DNA of 64,000 bases from the NCBI GenBank assembly GCA_002077045.2, contig KZ111164.1:213253-277252 (forward strand), written 5' to 3'. The position numbers and the translations under genes were made by a program. Shown in pieces: positions 41,755-52,896 of the stretch. Numbering within the stretch: position 1 is the stretch's first letter; every line of letters begins with the position of its first letter. The stretch is from Rachicladosporium sp. CCFEE 5018. Its lineage: Eukaryota; Ascomycota; Dothideomycetes; Cladosporiales; Cladosporiaceae. The notes beneath the pieces were generated by a model. The model saw only the letters and a program-made list of their open reading frames with translations, made no database searches and had not been told where the DNA came from.

Positions 41755-42683
41755 ATGTCGCATATGCAAGTGGATGCGCCTCCATCGACATCACCGGATG
41801 ACTGGAGTGTTGTGACGGACGCCAATGAGCGGAGGAAGATACAGAATCGCATAGCGCAACGGAAGTTCCGTAAGTCTCATTTCACGAGTGCCTGGTGTTC
41901 TCGCTCTCCGAAGATTGCGAAGGTCTCTTGCGGTACTGTCGACTGCGCTGTCATGTGATCTCGAGGAAAGAGACTCCGAGGTGAGACAGCAGACTTCCTA
42001 CACAGCGGATGTCTCGCAGGTCCTCGAGTATCAGAGTCAACGTACCGTGGCGCAGTCGACAGCAGCGCAAGACACACAGATTTAAGGAAGAGCAGACGCG
42101 TGACGGATGCTTAGTGCTCACATAATGCTCAACAGGCGATAAGGCTCGACAACAGCAGGAGGAAGCGATACGATCGGCCGACAATCAGGCAAAAGCCGCT
42201 GGCTCGTACACACCAGTGGAACCTGACGATGTCGACACTGGCGACGAGGAAGGGCTACCGGTGAGTCTGCCCATACACGTTCAGCATAGACCGAGTGCGC
42301 GCGCTGATCATTGTGATCTGTAGTGGGGATCACTCTCGCTGCGACATATTATCGCCACCGGGCGTGCCAAAGAGCAGAGCTCGCGAGAGACCTCGGTGTA
42401 CGCCGCGGCATCACGAGCTGGTGGCAGCTCTAGGTAAGTGGTGCCCTGGAACCGGCACGTGCTACTACCCTTGTAATGCATCGCCGGACTGACAATCAGT
42501 AGGCTTGGGCTTCACCTCGTCGATCAGTACGCTCGAAGCACCTCGCCATGGACATTCTGGCGGACAGGTAATCAGTGGCCCGCGGTCCCACCTAGTGTAC
42601 AAATACCATCACAGCGGGAGTCCATCCCGCCACTCACACGGCAGTCCAGCGGCGCTGGCGTGACTCGACATGATATGAGATGA
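41755..42683 (+). CDS. Short bZIP-like basic-region protein
   Basis: Four exons (41755-41869, 42136-42260, 42324-42433, 42503-42683) join to 176 codons. The start MSHMQVDAPPSTSPDDWSVV leads to ERRKIQNRIAQRKFRDKARQ, a fungal AP-1-like basic region with the invariant Asn and Arg. No leucine heptads follow; instead comes QQQEEAIRSADNQAKAAGSY, an acidic stretch, and EEGLPWGSLSLRHIIATGRA with KEQSSRETSVYAAASRAGGS, a block I associate with a fungal group of zipper-less bZIP-type proteins. The third junction can use either of two AGs 3 nt apart. Intron 1 is long (266 nt). Probably nuclear and DNA-binding; dimerisation is uncertain. No single exon is long enough to stand out by itself. Confidence 0.7.
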
Positions 42684-44272
42684 TTGGAACGAGGGACGTC
42701 AGGCGGTAGCATAGCGAGGGCATCCAACAGGACACGTACATGGTTAGATATAAGGCATGCGGCAATGCGGTGCAGGCCTGAAAGTAAGACTGGGGCCTGG
42801 GGCGTAAAGCTATCACTATGCGGCGTAAAGGTCCAGGCGGAGATGTCCGAGATGGGTGGTTTATCTGCTGGCGGATGACCATCACGTCCTTGTAATAGGT
42901 CGGACAGCGAAAGCAATATGCTAAGGTCTCTCCATTTCCAAGAAGCGTGGTCCTCAGCGTAGCGACACGTCACGTATGTCTGGCGGTGCGTGCTGAGAAT
43001 TGTCGACTGGATGGGCCGGTGAAAGCGTCTCAAGCGTTCGGAGAGGCGAAGGTATCGCGAAAGACCCATGATCACCGCCGTTCGCAGCGGTGTCGGCAGC
43101 CGTTGGCGAGATGCACGCAAGGACTTGCGCAATATTGCAGTACATGCCACATGCAGGCACCGAGCAGGAGCCGGCCGCGATGGAGTCATCCAACGTCGCC
43201 GCGCCGCCAACCGCAGCATGACCTGTGAACGATGTTGGTTGTTGGACTGCCTGTTGGTGGCGCCTACTTTACAGTGTCTCGGCTGGCAAAGACCAGGGTC
43301 ATCGCTCTCGGACGTCGATCCCGAAGTCTGCCCAGATGTTCACTTCCACGGTTGCTCTGCATCGCGCCTGCCATGTCGATGTCACACTTTTGCGTATGTG
43401 ACCACACTCCGTGGCTGTCTCTACGGCTCCAACAGTGGGCAAAGCAGTGACTAGATGCCCACACGGAGAGTTGTATTGCGCCGTTGCGCTGTCGAGAACT
43501 TGGCACAGTCTGTCGGCCATCTCAATGCTTCTTCGAGGCACGCCGGAAACGATCGTACAGCTGACTCGCAGCCACCCTGAGACCACATTTTCCCGGGAAA
43601 CAAATCCTGAACGGGCCAGATAAGCATAAACGATAGGTTGTCATTCCCCCATTTCTTGTCAAGGTGGAGTAACATGTGACCTTCAATGCATGTGGGCGGC
43701 CACAACCTTCAGCACGATCAGGTCCTAAGGCCGCAATCTCCTCTGTCCAGATCCTCGGTTCGCGAAACTAGCTGAGTAACGTGTTTACCTTATACTAGCA
43801 AGAGCTACTGTTGCAACCATTTCATCATAATCCTACCTTTGTAGGCCACAAGTCACAATGATGCTCTCCAGATCTACGCCTCCCCGCGAACCATGGCAGC
43901 CTAACGGCCGAACCATTCCGAAGTCCCTACAAGCGACCTTCTTCGAGCACCGTCCAGAAGCATCTTTGCGGCGTGGACCGTTATGAACCCCACCTTCGAG
44001 GTCATGATCTCCCTCATCCCATGGCTCCCGTCCAGAATCGATGTGGCACGCTCTCTACCGACATGTGACTGGAGCTTCGCGATGCACTACATTTATGGCC
44101 ACCACCGGGAACGCCGCGGGAATGGACCGCGAGCGGCGTGTGTCAAGTACTGTGCCAGCTGCTTTCGCTGTTGGACTCATATTGCTGTCTGCCTGACTTC
44201 GTCGCCTTGCGCGGCGTAGTATCTCGGTGTCGCCCATACTTAAGGTCATGATTGTGGCCTGGACATCCGAAG
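42684..44272. other. Intergenic region between bZIP-like and acidic-protein genes
   Basis: 1.6 kb. Several overlapping short open frames on both strands without motifs. No gene supported. Confidence 0.45.
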
Positions 44273-45581
44273 ATGGAAGTACCAAGACAGTCACCGTCAG
44301 TCTCCTCATCGTTCGAAGATTCGCTGATGTCCAAGAGAACTACACCGAGTGCGCCGGCCTCGGAACTTGGCAACCTCAACATCAGCAGTAGCAGCAGCGG
44401 AAGTGGGAAGCGGAGCATGCCTGTCACCACGAGAGCAATGTACCGGACCTACGCTGCTCCACGTGACACGCCATCGAGGACTACGGCAGGACCCTCGAGA
44501 CTAAGTCAACGATCTGGCCAGGCTGGGAGTGGCGAGGCCGCTCGACGAGCTCCGCCCAGACGAGCTGCGGCGGCAGCTGCCGCTGCAGAGCGGAGCGGAG
44601 ATAGCGCCGCCGAGGAGTCGGACGATGATGACGACGAAAGCGATGAGGAGGAAGAAGATCGGCGAGCCTCCAGGTCTCCGCCTGGCGACACTTTGATCAG
44701 ACTGGGCGTATTCGAGACTTTTGCGCTATCCGATCCCAACTATCTGACTGGCGTGGAACTTGCCCGCGCGGATGATGGCTCCCCAGAGACAAGGTACCCC
44801 TCCCTGACAAGTCTTCGATCCCACTCAGCTGACCCTCCCTCCAGCCAACGCCACCGCCGCCTCGCACTCACAGTAGCCAACCAAGCCATCGCCTCCCCAG
44901 CCTTCAACGCCAGCCTCCAAGCCGTCGTTTCTGTACCTTCACGGCGCTACAGCGAACTAATGTTCGACCGCATGTCACTTCGCCTAGCCTATATCTGGTC
45001 ACAGCTCACCTTGAACATCCGCAACGCTGCTCAAGGCGCAGATGTCATAACGACAGCAGCTTCGCTTCGAGACTTTACCGTCGCCGTTACTAGCATCACC
45101 AAGCCGCGGCACTGGATTCTCGCAAGCCGCGAGACCAGGAGGGGCTATTGCTCGCTTCTCCTCACGTTGCTCGTGAACGTGGTGCAACAGGATCGTAATA
45201 TCTACGACAGGGAGCCACAGACCGCGCGACCAGTATATGCTGGTCAACGCGCGGAACATACGAACTTGTATCTTTGCCTCATTGGCAACCCGCCGGCTGG
45301 CGAGGATCCAGTCTTCGTCGTGGGATTGCTACGCAGTTTAGACCCGGACGGGGAGTATCTGGCCGGCAACGCGCAGAGGATCGATGAGATATCTCAGCTC
45401 GTGCTGGATAGACACTCTGTGACTAGTGCAGACGGTCTGCGGACTAGCAGGGGCCATCCCCAGCCTAGTGACAGGTTCTGGACTGCTTTGAGGGCAATCA
45501 GGGATGGTGAGTCGGACGTAGTACCTTGAGTTCGCCATGGGAGCATTGACTGACCCTTTCACAGCTGTCATGCGGGCATGA
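44273..45581 (+). CDS. Unknown protein with polyalanine/acidic N-terminal region
   Basis: Not recognised. From the ATG at 44273, a Ser-rich segment leads to a basic stretch (SKRTTPS...TTRAMYRTYAA), an eight-Ala run and a dense Asp/Glu tract (EESDDDDDESDEEEE), then about 280 residues that look folded, with LMFDRMSLRLAYIWSQLTLN, YCSLLLTLLVNVVQQDRNIY and FVVGLLRSLDPDGEYL. A 3' intron (45507-45564, GTGAGT, CTGAC, ACAG) changes the end to RAIRDAVMRA with a stop at 45579-45581. A second probable intron, 44794-44844 (51 nt, CTGAC branch, CTCCAG), is in frame and could remove 17 residues. Acidic low-complexity next to basic residues suggests a nuclear protein; that is inference. Confidence 0.6.
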
Positions 45582-46485
45582 TCAGCATGACAAATTGCGC
45601 TAGACTTTTGTTACTTCTTGGTGGACTTGGGAGGCTGTAGTGAATCTTGGTAATACCCACTGTGGAGGATACTGCAGGCGTTGCGTTCGCAGGGATATTA
45701 GTGTACCTATTCAGTGCCTCTCAATCCTTACTGGCGCCCGGTGTAATTGCAAGTTCTCTGCAATTCGTGAATGCGTCCTACCGGAGACGGACACTTCTGC
45801 CCTTTCCAAAGCCTGGCACACTCCGATGCTTCTGTAAGCATACTCGCTGCAACAACGCCCTGCACCCAGCGTGAATGAAAGGTAGACCCGAGCCGTCGCT
45901 CTCCTCAGTAGCACTTCGCCCCTCATGGACGCACGCACAGTGCTTCCCTATTACGGCTGACCTGATATAAGCACAACCTATGGTGCAGGAATCCGGAGGA
46001 CCGTAGGTTGCAATCGGTTTATTGTCAATACGATCCGGAAACAATGGTCAAAGGCAGTCCGCATGAGCTGCAGGACGACTTGCGTAATCCAGGCAAAAGA
46101 GCAAGCTGGTGACTGCCGTTCAACATTCTCATAGCTATACTATACATAAGCGAAAGACTTTGGAAGGACGCTCTTCTCCCGCTAACGTGACCTGACCCTT
46201 GCCCAGATCGCCACACGTCCCAAAGCGTGCCTTCCAGGTACTCGTACAATGTGTTGTCCGCACATTACCGCGCCATGCATAAAAGCATCGTAAGGGCATC
46301 TTGACCATTTGTGGTCGTGGCGCCAAAATGCGCATTTAGCAACCCTCCTTGACCCACTTCATCCCCAAAACTGTAACACGTAGGTAATGATCCTATCGCC
46401 TCGGCTGTGGCGGCGGGTTGCTGTGATATCATACCTATGAGAGGCCGCGATTGAAGCACTCTCACTGGAATGGACGAGAGCACCA
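45582..46485. other. Convergent intergenic region
   Basis: 904 nt between the 3' ends of the acidic-protein gene and the C2H2 gene. No gene recognised. Confidence 0.5.
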
Positions 46486-48501
46486 CTAATACCTCCCGCC
46501 AACGCCACCCTGGCCACCCATGTCACTGCTGTAGCTGTTCCCGCCACTTCCACCTCCCTGTGAGTTCTGCTTCAGAGCGAAGACCTCGTCCTGAAGGCTG
46601 CGGATTCGTAGTTCATACTCTCGTTGCATGGCATCAAACCTCCCTTCGAGGTTTCTCACATAAGTCCATAACTCGGTCGTGCCATCGGAGGGCTGATTGT
46701 TGTTGCCTGAGAGCACATCACGCATGCTGGAGCCAGAAGATCGACCATGCGACGATAGCGAGCCTGGTTGGGAGGACTGGTGCTGAGATGGAACTTGATG
46801 TTGAAGTGAGGAGGGGCCAGGATACGAAGAAGCCTGCAAGCCTAGACGAGCTTGAGATACCGCGGCATTGCCACCAAGAGAAGGCAGCGGAGGGAGCTGA
46901 GGCTGGTTATTATTTTGGCCGTGGCTGAAATTCGAGGCTGGTTGTGGCGGTGTACGGGTCGTGGACCCGCGGCCGAAATGCTGCTGCTGGAATTGTGTTG
47001 TAAGACTCGGCGAGCGATTCCTATTCAGTGAAGACGAAAGACTCGGATCGCTGACACTCAGACGATGCTGATCAGGCGGCTGGCCTGGCGAGAGCGGCTT
47101 AGGCGACTCGGTCATTATGCCTTGCTGCTGAAACATCTGGCCTGGTGGCGGATAGCTGGAGCCGAGCGTCTGATTGGAAGCAAAACTGGGCGCAGCTGGC
47201 GAAGATACGGCCGGCGACCCGGGATGCACGACTTGCGGAGGTGCCATGTCCCCGGGTCGAGTGTGCTGCATAGCAGGGGGAGGATATGTGCTAGGGTGCT
47301 GTCGGTAAACGTTTCGGTTCGGGTCCTGCGCGGTCTCGAGATGAGCCCGCTTCCGGCTTGGCTCGCTGCCGCGCCGATCTTGCGCGTCGAGGTCTCCATC
47401 TTCGTCTCCAGTATACTCAACGCCGTCCATGCCGTCGTCGTCTCCGAAGAAGTCATCATCGCCGCCTTGACTTGATCGCCGACCCGCACAGCCTCCGGGA
47501 CCTTTGTTGTGGCGTGCTAGCGCATCGCCACGTGCAAATCGCCGACCGCACTTATCACATGTATGTGGTCTCTCGCCAGTGTGGAGCTTTGTATGTCGTT
47601 TGAGATCATGCAGCCTTCGGAAACGCGCATTGCAGGTTTGGCAAACATATGGCTTTTCTTGACTGTGAGTTAGCAAGTGACTTTTGAGATTGTGATGTCG
47701 TGTGAAGTCCGTCGAGCAGTATGGGCATTTGTGCCGTTTTCCTGCTGATGCCGGTGAACGTGGACTGTCTTGGCCGTACCCAGGCAGACTCATTCCTCGA
47801 GACGGCCCTGATTTTGAGGATTCTTGTGGAGGCGGCCCAGGATACGAGAACGCCTTATTGGCGTCCTCACCGCCAACACCGAGGTGCGCGTTGTTGCTCA
47901 CGTAGCTGGCCGGCTCGCCCATCTCTGCCGGCTCATCCGTGTACTGAGTTGTATTTGCGTCTCCAGCCATAGCACTAGCCGTAGCGGTCATGGCTGCACC
48001 ATTCGACGTGTCCAAGGATCCCAGACTAGTCATGCTCACCGGACTGGTCTGAAAGTTATCGGCCTGTGTTATAGTGGGTATCGTTATCTTCTCTGCCGCC
48101 TTGCGCAAAGGCTCACTGAGCTTGTTCGGATTTGGTGCATCCGATGGCCGACTGATACCCTCGTTGCCCATCAACGCCTGCATAGCTTGGACTTGCGGAT
48201 TCGGACTCGTTTGACGCTCTCGCACGCTTTCCATCTGCTGTTGCTGTTTCCGCCTCTTCGCCTCTGCCATCACGGCAGCGCCTGTGAGCGGTATGGGCGA
48301 CCGTCCAGTTGGATATTTGGACAGTGTCGATTTGGGCGATAATGCTGAAGGTGTCAGACGATCACTCTGCAGGACTTTAGAAGACAGCAGATTGGGATTC
48401 TCCGATCCTGTGGCAGATGACACGTCTGCTGCTGAAGCGAGTGAACTAGGCGTGACCGGATATTCTACCTGCGGAGACCTCGTGCGCTTGGTGGCGGCCA
48501 T
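46486..48501 (-). CDS. C2H2 zinc-finger transcription factor
   Basis: 671 residues, single exon. Three tandem C2H2 fingers at about 259-338: KCPYCSTDFTRHHNLKSHLL, YVCQTCNARFRRLHDLKRHT and HTCDKCGRRFARGDALARHN, the third closing with a Cys (GPGGC) in place of the second His. The linkers QEKPYVC and TGERPHTC are canonical. An acidic stretch (GGDDDFFGDDDGMDG) follows, then a bipartite-like RRGSEPSRKRAH. The N-terminal 250 residues are Ser/Thr/Pro-rich with a KRRKQQQQ patch; the C terminus is Gln/Pro-rich and ends with a short coiled coil (LEGRFDAMQREYELRIRSLQ). Typical sequence-specific nuclear regulator of filamentous ascomycetes; target genes unknown. I could not assign a named ortholog. Confidence 0.88.
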   Translation of the reverse strand: MAATKRTRSPQVEYPVTPSSLASAADVSSATGSENPNLLSSKVLQSDRLTPSALSPKSTLSKYPTGRSPIPLTGAAVMAEAKRRKQQQQMESVRERQTSPNPQVQAMQALMGNEGISRPSDAPNPNKLSEPLRKAAEKITIPTITQADNFQTSPVSMTSLGSLDTSNGAAMTATASAMAGDANTTQYTDEPAEMGEPASYVSNNAHLGVGGEDANKAFSYPGPPPQESSKSGPSRGMSLPGYGQDSPRSPASAGKRHKCPYCSTDFTRHHNLKSHLLTHSQEKPYVCQTCNARFRRLHDLKRHTKLHTGERPHTCDKCGRRFARGDALARHNKGPGGCAGRRSSQGGDDDFFGDDDGMDGVEYTGDEDGDLDAQDRRGSEPSRKRAHLETAQDPNRNVYRQHPSTYPPPAMQHTRPGDMAPPQVVHPGSPAVSSPAAPSFASNQTLGSSYPPPGQMFQQQGIMTESPKPLSPGQPPDQHRLSVSDPSLSSSLNRNRSPSLTTQFQQQHFGRGSTTRTPPQPASNFSHGQNNNQPQLPPLPSLGGNAAVSQARLGLQASSYPGPSSLQHQVPSQHQSSQPGSLSSHGRSSGSSMRDVLSGNNNQPSDGTTELWTYVRNLEGRFDAMQREYELRIRSLQDEVFALKQNSQGGGSGGNSYSSDMGGQGGVGGRY

Positions 48502-50769
48502 GAGCTATGCTGGCATTGGTGCGCAGATACGCACAGAGTGCACGTTAATCTCGCACTGTAAGTTCTGCTAAGGTCGGATCGCTGGCTCGTGGGGATAATG
48601 ATCGTTCTGTTCAATCCTGCGCTGCGCCGACTCTCGTGTGGGTTGCGCGTCGAAAGCTTTGCGCGGCGGCTTCCTTGAGTGGTCTTCGCTGTAGTGACAG
48701 ACAGTGGTGTCTATTACTGACAGTGCCTGACGTGTATCTTCGAGACAACACAAGTCCAAGCAAGCATGCCACCATGCGAAGTAGCGGGTATGACGTCGGC
48801 GGGATCGTGCTAACCAAAGGTAGGGGCGATGCGACTCAAGCCAGCACCACGAGTTTAGACGGCGACAATAGCCCTTCAGTAGTCCACGAGTGTACAACTG
48901 TAGTAGAAGTCTGGTTGTGCTAGCCAAACAGTCGTGTCGTGGTCTGTCGAAGCTCTGACAGAGGCAGCGTGTTGTGGAGTGGCAGGGCCAAGCCGAAAGG
49001 CGCAGCCACAAGTACTTTGTATGTCAGCTTAGGCGCTGCTGGGGTGTGCTTTGTACTAGAGATGCGCAGATAGGCCGTGTAGCCGTCAGGATGGGCCGCG
49101 AATGCAGAGCATGAGCCTCATCACCATGTGGAGAATGGCAATGCAAGGGAAAGATCGGAAATGTGTAGCTGCCACTCGTAGCTGCCCTGGGAAAACGAGC
49201 GACAGGAACTTCGTCATCTCCAATTCTGGGTGGCTTCGATCGGGCTAATTTTGGCCTAGCTCGCTACATGCTCTGCTTTACGATCATCTCTCACAGTGCG
49301 ATCCCTCTCATGTCGCCTTCAAGCGTCGATATATTAGACGAAACCTTACCATACTGTTCGTCGCCGCCGTGGTCCGAGAGATCTCATTGCCACGTCACTA
49401 CTGCCCTCATTGCTACGATGCCGTCCGCGTTACCATAGCTTGCATTGGAAAACACTGCGATGCTTGACCCCATACCTCAGCTGACAGCCATAATGGTAGT
49501 TCGTGCCACCGTTGCGCCGTTGAAGATCCTCACCCCTGTTACGACTGACCACGAAGTCTCGCCAAGCGACGCACCCTTGTGCTTGTCTCGCCGTGAGACC
49601 ATGTTTGACCAACATCTCAAGTCCGCCACCCTTCGCAGATTTCCCGGAGCTGGATTCCATGAGTCGGGGCGTCACTTGCTGCACTGCTGCCGGAAAGCAT
49701 CGTGGCTGGAGGGCTGAGCCGACAGACCTTCCGCCTCACCTGGTGGGGTCAGATCTACCTGGCCAAGACGAGTGGCGCCGAACGTGTCTCGCAAGTAAGC
49801 CAGACATTCGCTCTGTCAACGTCATCCGCGTCTTCGGCACCCTTTGCTCTCGTTGCGGCATCACCAATGGCTCATGCGCTCCGCTGTCCGGTGAGACATG
49901 CTGGTCACGAGCGGCGCGCTTTTTGAGTTCGATATTCGAACTTCGAGTTGTGCAACGGTGGCGATCAGCCACAACATCGAACTCTCTTTGCGCCAACCGT
50001 CGTTGCGATCGTACATCCCTACGTTTCGCGTGGACTTTGATCGGGGAAACGCGTGTAGAGTTTCGGATACGTCAATTGCCTGACAATAGCGTTGGTGCCT
50101 TGATGACGATCCTCGACTTAGCATGTACGCTTACTTTCCCATGGCTTGCAACGTGAACGTGGTGCACGAATTAGCTCGATCACGGCAGTACAGCGCTACA
50201 CTAGGGCTCTAGTGAGAGACTGACGAGATAATGGCGGCAACGACTTACCAGCGCAGGATGATATACATTTGTCTCTCCTTCTGGGCGCTCCGGAGAGCGG
50301 CCAGCTTGCTGTATCCGGTCACACAGTCGATCGTGCCTCTCCAGCCAGACGTCTGGTGTAGACCCGACAATGCAAGACCTGACTTAGCTCAAGGATATAT
50401 CCTCTCAGCGGACCAGAGTGAGAAGCGAGCGGTATCGGATCGTCAACATTATTTCACTGTTCCGCTGTGCTAGAGGATCAGCTCTGAACGATGTAAACCC
50501 ACATGAGCGATGTCATGACTCCTGAGGTGAAGTTGAATTAACGTTGATTAAGAGGTGGAAGGTACGATGATTGACGCTCATGTCGCGCTCCTTCCAAGCA
50601 AATTCTGCCATGAAGACCTCTAGGATACCAAGTACATGATGAAATCCCCCTACAAAGCAGAGTACACGGCCCCGGACTGACCAAGGCTCGAAATGAGGCA
50701 CAACACAACATCACGTCAAAGGATTGGTAGGGTCGAGAGGATGTGTGGATGACAGCTTTCACGAGTCCT
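48502..50769. other. 2.3-kb intergenic region
   Basis: Between the C2H2 gene start and the 3' end of the FAD monooxygenase gene, both on the minus strand. Includes the C2H2 promoter. Open frames such as 49593-50156 (plus) have no motif and biased composition. Nothing supported. Confidence 0.45.
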
Positions 50770-52229
50770 TCACCCCAGCCCCTTCCACAACTCCCCAAAC
50801 TTCTCACCCGCAATCTTCATCACATCCTCCCCATAGATCATCTTCTGCACATCCGCATCCGCCCATTTGTCAGGCACACTCCCCTTCCCCTCCTTAACAG
50901 CAGCAAACGCCTTATCCCTCTCTGTCTTCGCCTCACCATCGCCCAAATGCAATGCCCGCCCGCTCGCAGCCGCAAGCTCCACGAGTGCATACGCCCGCTC
51001 CATGCGCAGCTTTTCGTACACCCGCAGCCCCTTCGCGACGTCTTCGGGACTGCTACTGGGGAGTTTGGCGAGGACTTCGGCGATAACGGCGCCGTCTTCA
51101 ATCGCTTGAGCGGCGCCTTGAGCTAGGTGGGGAAGTGTGGGGTGGCATGCGTCGCCAAGGAGAGCTGTTGAGCCTTCGGTCCATGAATCTAGCGGCTCGT
51201 GGACGCGGAGCTTCCATTCGCAGACTTCGCCGTCTTTGACTAGGTCTAGCATCTTCAGGACCATTGGGCAAAAGTCACCGTACACTTTCATCAGCTCCTT
51301 CTTACTTCCCTTCGTCGTGTAAGTCGCTGACGGTGCAGCCGCGAAGTTGGTGTCGGGTTGTGCAGTGGAGATGTTGTAGATCTGCTTGTTCGATACCGGA
51401 TACGCGATGATGTGTCGTTTGGGACCAATCCAGCGTGTCACAGACTCAGAGTCAATCAATGTCAGATGCTCGGGATCTTTGCTCATCTCTTCGCGCGTGA
51501 GCATGATCCGGTAAGCTGCTTGACCAGTATCGATGATCTTCGCATCGACCTTCTTCAACGCTAGCATCTGGTCCCGGATCGTCGACTTCACGCCATCAGC
51601 TGCTATGAGGATGTCAGAAGTGACTTTGTAAGCCTCGCCACCTTTCCGAGGTGTGGCGAGGAAAGAGGGCTGGGGACCGAAAGACGAGACTTCGCCTGCT
51701 GCTGTAGACCAGAAGAAGTTGATGGCTTTCTCGCGCTTGCAGCCGGAGAAGATGGAGGTTGCGAGGTTGGAGCGATGGCCGACCATGTGGGGGTACTTGT
51801 ACGAATCGCGGACGTATCGTAGGTCGACGTGAGCTAGCTCCTGGTTCGTTGAGCCTTCTGTAGACATTGTCAGTGCCTCCAATTATCGAACACAAGCGAT
51901 CTGCTCGCTTACGCCGTATGCTCGTGTCCTTCAAGTCCACAGCTTCGGCTTCGATGTCTTTCCAGACGCCTAGCCGATCCAGTATTCGGGCCATGTTAGG
52001 TGCTAATTGAATGCCAGCGCCCACGAAGCCTAGGTTCGATGCGGACTCGTAAACATCGATATGTCGGAAACCTTGCTTTGCCAGGGCGAGTGCGGTGGCG
52101 AGACCGCCCATGCCTGCTCGTTGTTAGCATACTGTAGTTCTGCAATCGCTCAATGGTCCTCTCACCAGCACCAATGATCACTACATGTAGGTCTGGCACA
52201 TCTTTGGTCGCCATCGTGGCGGAAGGCAT
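50770..52229 (-). CDS. FAD-dependent aromatic-ring monooxygenase (salicylate hydroxylase-like)
   Basis: Three exons (52229-52166, 52113-51913, 51857-50770) give 450 residues. Introns are 52114-52165 (GTGAGA...CAG) and 51858-51912 (GTAAGC...CAG). Class A flavoprotein monooxygenase, using NAD(P)H and O2 to hydroxylate small aromatic substrates (family knowledge). Rossmann motif GAGMGG at 20-25 after VVII; DG motif in ILIAADGVKS at 171-180; GD motif in ALLGDACHPTLPHLAQGAAQ with Asp324. Length is normal. The N terminus lacks a signal peptide, so it is cytosolic or peroxisomal. Neighbours give no catabolic cluster, so the substrate is open; salicylate or hydroxynicotinate-type enzymes are the nearest guess. 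Confidence 0.9.
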
Positions 52230-52896
52230 CCTAGCAAGACCAGTGTCGTGATGAAGCGGCTCGATGATCGTCAATGAAGTCGTTCAACGGCGAGTAGTAC
52301 TTTCGACAGGATTACAATACCGACTGATTCCGACATGATTGAAGACAATAGTTACCAGATCAATGACATTATATCGATCCTACCTCCACCATGTTCCGTA
52401 CCGTACAACAGTCCATCGGCATTGAGACAAGCTTCGGCAGTGAGTTCTGCCACCTTTGCCGTTGTGGACGTTAGAGCGTCATGACAAGCCAAGCTCTCGA
52501 GCTACGGCAGTAGTGATCGCTGTGATACATGTATCAGGTAGTGGACTGCAAAACTATGGGAGCTTAGGTATCGACAAAGGTGTGACTTGAGATCAGGACA
52601 TTTCGTGGTGATATTAAACCTGCATCAAAGCTGGTCTTACTAGCGCTACATAAGGTGCACGCCGCGGGATGGCCGGTCGACCACTTCATTCACATGTAGT
52701 GGAGCAACAGTACCTATCCAGAATTATGTGAAGATGCATCAGAAAGGTACAAGTAGTTGCAGGTAGCGACGACGAAAGTCTGTGCTCGAGATTGATCTAC
52801 TCGACGCGACGACCTAGTAAATGTAAATTCATGAAAGTGCCATCGAAACCTCACATATCCTTTCGCAAATCGCTTTCGCTTCGCCAGAACCACACT
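52230..52896. other. Intergenic region, monooxygenase promoter
   Basis: 667 nt between two minus-strand genes. No coding content recognised. Confidence 0.5.

Noticed and set aside
42572..43219. 215-codon minus-strand open frame
   Set aside because: It overlaps the last exon of the bZIP-like gene on the other strand, uses an unlikely composition and matches nothing known.
49593..50156. 187-codon plus-strand open frame
   Set aside because: No domain or signal, Arg/Cys/Ser-rich composition typical of chance frames in GC-rich DNA, and no supporting splice pattern.
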